A DNA stretch of 64,000 nt. Source: Pelobates cultripes. Its lineage: Eukaryota > Chordata > Amphibia > Anura > Pelobatidae. Below, in pieces: positions 47,001 through 56,400 of the stretch (positions are counted from its first letter, which is position 1; the number at the start of each line of letters is the position of its first letter). Location: the NCBI GenBank assembly GCA_933207985.1, contig OW240914.1, positions 130,591,019 to 130,655,018 of the forward strand, in the 5' to 3' direction. Under the pieces are notes generated by a model, which searched no databases, had not been told where the DNA came from, and saw only the letters and a program-made list of their open reading frames with translations. The translations under genes and the position numbers were made by a program.

Positions 47001-50000
47001 CTTAAGGACCAAACTTCTGGAATAAAAGGGAATCATGACATGTCACACATGTCATGAGTCCTTAAGGGGTTAAAGGGGAACTAGAATCACCGTGACCACT
47101 ACAGCGTAATGTAGTGGTTCCGGTGTCTATAGCCTTTCCTTGGAGGTTGAGTATTTTTAGAGAAAAGGCAGTGTTTACATTGCTGCCTAGGAACACTTCT
47201 AGGTACAATCACTCAGACGGCCCAAAGGTGCTTCCGGAGTCAGTGCTGCACTGTGTGCAACCATTATATTCAATGTCTCCACGCTGTACATTGAGGCTCT
47301 GAATATTCCCCATAGAGATGCAGCTGATTCAATGCATCTCTATGAGAAAATGTTGATTGGTGCAGCGTGGTGTTTTGCTATGGGAATAGATTGGATTGGC
47401 TAAGATTGTGGCGAGACTGGTAGGGTGTGGGCAAAAAGATTAGTAAAAACACCTTTCCTAAGGGGGTCGAGGACCTAAAATAGTCAAACACTACAGTGTC
47501 AGGAATACATGTTTGTAGCGTTTCAGGACAGGGCCTTGACTGAACTGATTTTGCATGTAATGCACGGTGATTTCCTGTTGAGGTGCAATTAATATTCTGT
47601 AAATAAGGCCTTATTAAAACATATATGCAAACACACACAACGTTTAAATATTAAGGCAATTTCCCTTTTGCATTTACAATTTCCGATTCTCTTCATGAAA
47701 GCTCCATGAGATCTTATCAGTAGTTGGAGAGCTATTTATGTAGCAGGCTTTGCTATTTTGAGCTAGGAGGTGGGTTAATACAACTATTTTGGTTTTTTAT
47801 CTTCCACATTAACCTGCTGGACAAACACTTTTTTATAATTATGCAGGCCTTTCCTTCCCGACTACATGTGTAAAACATGATTAAAATTCACACAAACATC
47901 TAGATGATAACCATCTTCTTTGGACAAAATGATGTTGTGTTGTTCCCTTGTATGTGAACTCAATGGCTTACTAGGCTTAGGTTAATAAAATACATATGTA
48001 ACATCCATTTGAACACACATAGATTTTCCGCAATAATAATAATAAGGTGTGCAGAGTTGAGCAGGCATTGACCCGTGGTTTGAATATTGGTCAGCAGCTG
48101 GGAATTAAATTGGACCTTAATATACAAGTGACTGTTGCAGAATGTTTTCCTGATGTATTTCATCAGGATTGTAAGAGACTGCTTTACCTATCACATTGTA
48201 TCAGTTTTCCTGATTCTTTCATAGATGACAGTTGGACGTTCAGTAATACACAATTCTCCAATATCCCAGTACTAGATAATAGTTCTTTAAGTCCTGGATC
48301 TTCTCATTACCTTGTTAGCTCTCCATTTAACGAGTTAGAGTGGGGCCTCCAAATATACCACTCTACTAAGTGTGGGTCCTCCACCAAAGGGAAATAACCC
48401 GTATATCGTACAGTAAGTTTTACCATATTCTAAACTGGTATAAAGTCAGATCAGAAAAAACTGGGATAGCTGTCCACCTGCCCTGACCTTGGCTCTGTCA
48501 TATGTTCTGTCTGTCTCGGGTATCCTGACATCAGCTTGTCACTGTTATTTTTGTCTGTCTGGGATGTTCTATTACTATTAAGCCCAGCTATTACATGGTG
48601 TGGCGAAACCAACCTCGCCACTGTACACTGGAGAAGCCTGGTTGCTCGCCTGCTCCCTTTAGACTATGGCCCTGCAGTTCAGACCTGTTATTTTCCCTGC
48701 TGAAAGGTTTATTTATGCCTTTCTGCCAGGGTGTTCGGTAGATTCAATCTACCGAACAAACTACCGAACGATGGACCACCTGGGAACTGGAGTGTGCCGT
48801 CAATTGACCGCCCAGAAGCTGCGGTTAACCGCTGCTTAATTGATGAACGCTGGGAGGCCTTTGTTCGGTTGCCGAACACGTGGCAGCGACCATTTTACCT
48901 CCCGAACGGCCAGCGGTGTTCAGCGCCTAAACTATGGAACTGAAAACGGACACTTAATTGCGCGAACACCACTGAGCCGCCAGCCTTCTTCCCTTCCCAT
49001 TCGAGAGCGGAACCGAATGACTGTTCATTCGGTAGTTTAACCGGATGAACAGCATCACCCAGATAGCTAAGCCATGGAGCCTGTTCATGTAACGAAAAGA
49101 CTATGTGAAGGACTTTGGCTCCATGGTGATTGAACTGTATGTATGTTATCTGAGCGCCATTCGGTAATAATGTGCGCTCAGATCTGAGCTATCTGGGGCT
49201 ATGTAGAATGTAACTGAATGTAACTGTAGGTAATTTTATGTCTTTTACTGTTTGTTTTCTGCCATGTGGTTAATGGAGTTTTGCCTCTGTCTTTGGAGAT
49301 AATTGAATTACTTCCCAATTATCTCCAGGGCAGAGAGGAGGGATTGTGATGCATTGTGGGATGGTTGAAATGTGTAAGTCTGTGATTGGTCCTTTTACCC
49401 TTTGTGTCCCAGTCTCCCATTTGGTGCCCTAGGGGAGTGTCCACCAGGTGGGAGACCTGCATAAAAGCTGGGCAGTTAGCCCCAGTAAATGAGTTCCTGC
49501 TTAACCCTCAAAGTGAAGTGTCGTCTCATTATTGGGGGGAGGATTTACTGTATGCTGTTAGAGACTGATTGCCAGGAGTGTAAGCCGCTTGGGGGCTTTT
49601 CCTGTTCATCTGCTAGCAGCTATTCGTGTGTCTCCAGTTCGGGAGTTTGGAGTGCTACTTGGTATGCAGTTCGGGAGTTTCGAGTATTCCCTTGGTTGCA
49701 GTTCGGGAGTTGGTGAATTCGTGGGTTTGCAGTTCGGGAGATTGGTGCTTGCAGTAGCTGTCTGTGCAGCTGAAAATATTGCCTAAACGGTTTTTAACCG
49801 CTTGTGGGCAAAACGGTCCGTTACACATGGACTGGTAATATGTGTGTCTCTGTCTTTCCTACCTTTGTCTTTTGCGATCCAACCCATAGGTTCTTGGGTT
49901 AACCTGACTTACAGTTGTTTCGAAAGTGGCACACAGCAAAGTAAGTAAAGTCTTTTTTTTTTTCTGTACAAAACTTTGCTTTGCCAGGATGCCAAATATT

Positions 50001-53000
50001 GCATAGTCAAGGGTAAGTAATCCTACATATTTAATGCAACATCCTATTGTTACAATTGCATTCCAAATCTTGTTCCCCCTGCATTGACTTTATAAGACCA
50101 ATGGTTGGGTTTAATGGCATTCCTTGCAGACAGACAAGAATAGCAGTGACAGGCTGATGTCAGGATAGACAGAACAATATGACAAAGCCAATGTCAGGGC
50201 ATGTGGACAGCTATCCCTCTCCTAGCTTTTGCTGTTCTGTATCCACCATTAAATATCCCAGTGGCCTAGTCTTTGGTATACCTTTGGGATTACAGGGGAG
50301 CCAGCCCATATACAAACCTACACAGGATTGGGCTACCAAAGGCCTTGTACAAATGCCTCATGCTTCCTCACTCTTACTGTACTGTGCGAGCAAACATCCC
50401 AACACACTTCCTGCTATTTTAATCCATTGAAGATCATTGCTGTGAGGATACAGTCCACAATCCCTGTGTGCTAGTATCTTAGGGGACAGTTGCTGTATGG
50501 GAGACTACCCTCCCATAACCATATAATACATTAATCATTAATAAATTAATTCCCTGTCTGTGTCTCATTGCCCACAAAATATGTCTTTTCACTAGAGGAC
50601 TTTCTAAAATGCTCCCGGTACTCCTCCAATAGAAGCATATTGCTTGTTAAACCCAAGACCTATGTTTAATGATTTGATGACAAAACTTGTGCATAGATAA
50701 TAATAATAATAATTAATAATATTATTTATATAGCACCAGTAAATTCCGAAGCGCTGTACAATAGGTGGACTAACAGACACGTAATTGTAACCAGACAAAT
50801 GGACGTACAGGAACAGAGGGGTTGAGGGCCCTGCTCAATGAGATTACATGCTAGAGTGAGTGGGGTATAGTGACACAAAGGGTATAAGTAGGGGTAATGA
50901 AATAGGTTGCTAGAAAGTAATCATTGAGAACTTATTATTTTTTAAAGTTGCAGGAGAGGAGTCATCGGGCAATGTATAGTAAAAGGCCTATTAAAGCACT
51001 ATTATTAGCACGGGTTTCTTCTATTATGTCTGTTAGTAACTGTTGAAAGGCTCGTCTTTGTACAGCTGCAGCAAAGTCTGTCATTATGAAGACCGCGGCT
51101 GCCCTCTTCTGTGGTTATTTTGGTCTTATTATGTAGGTCTCTATGACTATCACTTGACACGTTGTATTCTATTAGTGGATACATGTGGTCCATCAGTAAG
51201 CTATATGTCAATCTATAGAAACAAATATGGTAATAATGCTCATATTGTGTGTTTGTTGTAATGGCAAACGTCTTCTTTTCCGAGACAGCTAGATACCTGT
51301 TACACATCTACAACATCAGTTTATTAGCTACTAATCCAACTGTGCTAGACAGCATGTACTAAGCATGGTGGGAAAATCTTATCTATATCTTCCATTTGAG
51401 GAGGAACATATAAATTTATAATCATTATGTGCCCATGTGCAGGTGTGTGATTCCCTTTGGAGTGTGGATTCCCCTCTTGCTCATGTTGTGTGTCAGGAAT
51501 CTGGCTGTGGAAAGCCAAACCATACGTGGACACTACAGTCTGTGCCCCATCTAGATGCCGTCCAAGGAGTACAATGCACAGGTACTGATACCAGTAATTG
51601 GTAAATGTTGCATTAATAACTGTGGGTCATACTCACTTATGCTAGTTCTACTTTAATTTTAGGAGATGAATCAAGTGTGAGAGAATGTGAGGATACAGGG
51701 CATATTCAACAGAACTGCACTCTTCAGAGCATCGCCGCTCTAACATGCAACCAGAATATCAAACACAGTCCAGGTACTGATCGTTTATAGCACAGACTGC
51801 ATATAGCACAGTCACACACACACTGTCCAGCTACAGACTGCATATAGCACAGTCACACACACACTGTCCAGCTACAGACTGCATATAGCACAGTCACACA
51901 CACACACTGTCCAGCTACAGACTGCATATAGCACAGTCACACACACACTGTCCAGCTACAGACTGCATATAGCACAGTCACACACACACTGTCCAGCTAC
52001 AGACTGCATATAGCACACACACACACTCCAGCTACAGACTGCATATAGCGCAGTCACACACACACACACACACACAGTCCAGCTACAGACTGCATATAGC
52101 ACACACACACACACACACACAGTCCAGCTACAGACTGCATATAGCGCAGTCACACACACACACACACACAGTCCAGCTACAGACTGCATATAGTGCAGTC
52201 ACACACACACACACAGTCCAGCTACAGACTGCATATAGTGCAGTCACACACACACACACAGTCCAGCTACAGACTGCATATAGCACACACACACACACAC
52301 ACACAGTCCAGCTACAGACTGCATATAGCGCAGTCACACACACACACACACACAGTCCAGCTACAGACTGCATATAGTGCAGTCACACACACACACACAG
52401 TCCAGCTACAGACTGCATATAGTGCAGTCACACACACACACACAGTCCAGCTACAGACTGCATATAGCGCAGTCACACACACACACACACACAGTCCAGC
52501 TACAGACTGCATATAGCGCAGTCACACACACAGTCCAGCTACAGACTGCATATAGCGCAGTCACACACACAGTCCTGGTACAGACTACATTTGCACAGTG
52601 ACCGTGTCAGTCCATGTACAATTTACAGTCAAACACTGTCTCTCAAATGGACCACACATGACAGAAGAATGTAAAGACTCACATGACGGTTACTTTTCAT
52701 ATGATGAATTTGACTCTAACCTCTTCCAAATATAACACTGGTCTTCGCTTCATGAAGACACTTCACCTGTGCTTTTTTTATCCCACAGGTAACTGTTTCA
52801 TGCGGCTATCCAAGGGTCGCAGCTCATGTGATGGACATATAGAGGTTATGACTGGGAATACTTGGAGCCCTGCATGTTTTACAGGCATCAAGGACAGTGA
52901 TCCCCAGGTCCTCTGCCAGCAGGTAGTTTTTCTCTCATGCTTAGTTCTATTTCCTCCAGAATGTTAAAAGTTCCTCAGGGAGCCTGATATACTTGAGCTC

Positions 53001-53370
53001 TTCCATTATATAATGACAACAGATTTCTTTGGTATTTAATAGTTTTCTGGGGTTTTGTTTTATTTTTAATATAAATATATATATATATATATTAAAAAAA
53101 ATACAAGCAGTGTTGCACTCACTGTAAAATAGAATCACTGCCTGGTGCTTATCTGGCAAAGATATAGAGATAAAGGTAGATAGCACTCCACGGACTTAAT
53201 CTTCAAATAAGAATTAACTTTTAATGCTCCAAGTTAAAAATCAACGTTTCAGTCTGGACAATCAGACTTTCAGCAGGTCTGATTGTCCAGACTGAAACGT
53301 TGATTTTTAACTTGGAGCATTAAAAGTAAATTTTTATTTGAAGATTAAGTTCGTGGAGTGCTATCTACAA

Positions 53371-53419
<49 letters not shown>

Positions 53420-56400
53420 TAGCATTGTATTAACTATCCACATACTTCAGGTGGAAGGGGTTTTCAATCACAATTTTTCCCCACCATAACCTATTTAGAT
53501 TTTGCTTCCCAAGCACTACCAAGCCTCACTAAGCAAACCAGTAACCAACCTCATGCTGAAGAGTTGCATTAACAATGAAACAGCTGTCCATGAGTGGTTC
53601 ACTGGTTTTGCATCTTATCCTAAATTGTGTTCCAAGCAGTTGTATACTGCAAACACAAATTAAAGGAATCCATGTTTAAAATGGAATGAGGCAAAAATGT
53701 GATTCTTTGTTAAACTAATTTGCATATGCCCACCCAGAATCCTTTGCGGTTGTAACATCACTGCTGATGTGGGATTTCTGTGGGAAAAGCAAGTCTTATG
53801 GCTTGACTGGTGTGCAGATTTTTGTTTAGCATTGTATTAACTATCCACATACTTCAGGTGGAAGGGGTTTTCAATCACAATTTTTCCCCACCATAACCTA
53901 TTTGGAATTTGCTTCCCAAGCACTACCAAGCCTCAATAAGCAAACCAGTAACCAACCTCATGCTGAAGAGTTGCATTAACAACGAAACAGCTGTCCATGA
54001 GTGGTTCACTGGTTTTGCATCTTATCCTAAATTGTGTTCCAAGCAGTTGTACACTGCAAACACAAATTAAAAGGAATCCATGTTTAAAATGGAATGAGGC
54101 AAAAATGTGATTCTTTGTTAAACTAATTTGCATATGCCCACCCAGAATCCTTTGCGGTTGTAACATCACTGCTGATTTGGGATTTCTGTGGGAAAAGCAA
54201 GTCTTATGGCTTGACTGGTGTGCAGATTTTTGTTTAGCATTGTAAAAGGTGAAGTGAGTGTGCGAGAATTAGATCATGGTTGCAGTCACAGAAATGGCTT
54301 TGCTGTAGGAATTAGTGCAGTATATCTCTGATTGTCCCTTTAGTACTTTAAATAATCTTCCATCCTTTATGTATGTTTTATTTTTTCTGATTGCATGTAG
54401 ATCTCCTTGTACAGGTTGTATGTGCTATCACTGGATAATGTGTAATGTGAGGTGCTCTGCCCTATGTATTTTGTATGTGCCGGAATTCTTCTGGACTGCA
54501 CTCAAGATTCGAATCTAGCATGTGAAAAAGGGTCCACCCATCACTGCTTGTGTTTCAAAAAGGCTACACTATTAGTTATGTGATGCCTAAACTGAAATTG
54601 TTTGTAAAGTGTATGTTATCTGTATGCTTAATAGTCCATTATGTTGGTGAAAATTGTTCAAAACTGGCTTTTTTTTAATCTGGTAGTTCTACTTGTTCCT
54701 GTTGTGACTAGTCTGAAGCTATGTGCTATAATAATAATCTTTTTTTTTTTTTTTTTTTTTCTTGTGTGTGTGTGTATAGATGAATTGTACATATGAGCGC
54801 CCTGCTTTCTCTTCTGTGTACAAGCATAAATCACGGGCAGCTGTTATGATCCAGTGTCAAGAAAACCAAACCTCTCTCTGCAATTGTTACCACCATAGTG
54901 TGAATATTTGCCAATCTGGTCTCACTACATATTTGCAGTGTAATAGACCAAGGTGAGTCCAAGATGCACAGTGGGAGTGGGATACTCTGTTTATTGTCCA
55001 TTCTAGGTGTCAAGCAGACCATGTGCGTTGGATGAAATGCTGTTAGGTTTGTGGCCTTCTGTGGTTGGGTCTGCTCATGTTTTGTATCTTCTGTGATGTT
55101 TTCTCTTTATGTGGTGCTTTTTCTCCATTAAATTGCATGATGAGTAGATGGCATTATATGATGTATGCATGTGGTGCTAATCGGGAAGATTCCTTTAACA
55201 ACTTGTGTTTTTTCTGTTTTTGTTTTTTTGCTAGGATGGATGAGTCCTGGTTAGTGTGGGCTGGCATATGTCTTGCTGCAATGTGTATTGTAGCAATGTG
55301 CTGGGTACGTGCTACCAAGTCCTGGAAAAGATGTGCTCCATCTTTGTATAAAAATATACGGTCATGTCTCTCCTGTCCCTCAAACACTTATGAACGGGGT
55401 CGCCAGAACTCCAAACGACGCAGGAACATTTATGAGACCCCTAACCTTGTAGTCCAAGAGACCTGTAGCCCTCCGTCCTCCCCTACTGTCCTACAGAATC
55501 CAACAGGTAAGTGAAATCACTACTATTAAAAACATGGAATATTTTCTCAGTGTGCTTATTGAATTGACCTCTGCATGCTTTTCAATACTCTACTAACTGC
55601 AAATACTATAAATAACTTTATATGAAGTTTGTTTTCCATTAAAAACCTGGGTCGCTTTTTGGTTTATTTTATATAAATTTGTGATTTTAACTGCCATACT
55701 CCACTCTCAGACGATGTATCAGCCTTCAAGGGGAAACACCACATCCAATGATTCGTTAAAGAAACACCCCAGAACATAAAGCACCTCAGTTTGCTGAAGT
55801 GCGTTATGCGTATGGAGTCTGTCAAATTTGTGACCGTTAATAAAAGTGCAGATTTCAATTGAAATTAAAACTTTTATGAAGCTTTGTTGAAATTCATACT
55901 GTGGTCAGACAGCTGGAGAGGATTTCTTCCTCTTTTTTTTTTTTTTTTTTTAGCTCCACAGAGCTAACAAAATCGTCAGGCTTGCCTTCTCAATGATACA
56001 AGTCATTGAGAAATATTGGAATGCCATCGCATGAATGCCTGCTCTCGAGGTTTCAGCACAGATTGTTTACAATGAAACTCTGGTGCATTTCCAGGCAGAT
56101 TCTGGAATACTGTCCTGGTGAAAGAGGTGAGAACAGAAAACGTGCAGAAAATAAATACATGCACACTTTCTTTGTGGGCATATTTACCAAATTATTGAGA
56201 AACATGAAAATAAAACCATTTCAGGGAATTGTTCCTTTTATTATGTTTGCAAATCTGCTATATCTAACTAATTGCATTTGTTAGGTCTGAAAAAATTAAG
56301 TGAATAAATCTACATCGCTGTACTTAGCTACATCCTGAAATTGAGCGACTTGTTATTGGTCCATGTCAACCATTGTTACAAGCTCTTCCCTTTTATCTCT

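Larger units (their letters stand above)
44034..49889 (+). other. putative intron 5.9 kb long, packed with repeats
   Basis: If the exon at 43912 belongs to the gene, this is its first visible intron. It holds two minisatellites (44768-45300, 46095-46925), a piggyBac MITE, a T2 MITE, an unassigned 125-codon open stretch (48023-48397) and a solo LTR. A missing exon of phase 0 to 1 may be hidden here, but I could not identify one with confidence. Confidence 0.5.
52923..54779 (+). other. intron holding a palindrome, a TA microsatellite and a tandem duplication
   Basis: This 1.9-kb intron contains TA runs (53078-53093 and 53377-53416), the palindrome 53176-53368 and two 408-bp direct copies from 53416 to 54230. 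The acceptor is a T run followed by a short TG microsatellite and TATAG. Confidence 0.8.

Noticed and set aside
47114..47302. 62-codon plus-strand frame near the gene
   Set aside because: It is internal to the T2 MITE at 47070-47510.
51086..51134. Signal-peptide-like sequence MKTAAALFCGYFGLIM followed by GTAGGT
   Set aside because: It looks like a short secretory leader, but its donor phase (2) does not fit the following exon and it lies inside the gene, downstream of a better SRCR exon. I regard it as chance.
52193..52601. Long frames of HTHTQSSYRL and CVCVTALYAVCSW repeats
   Set aside because: They are translations of a CA-rich minisatellite on both strands; open frames are expected when the unit lacks stops.
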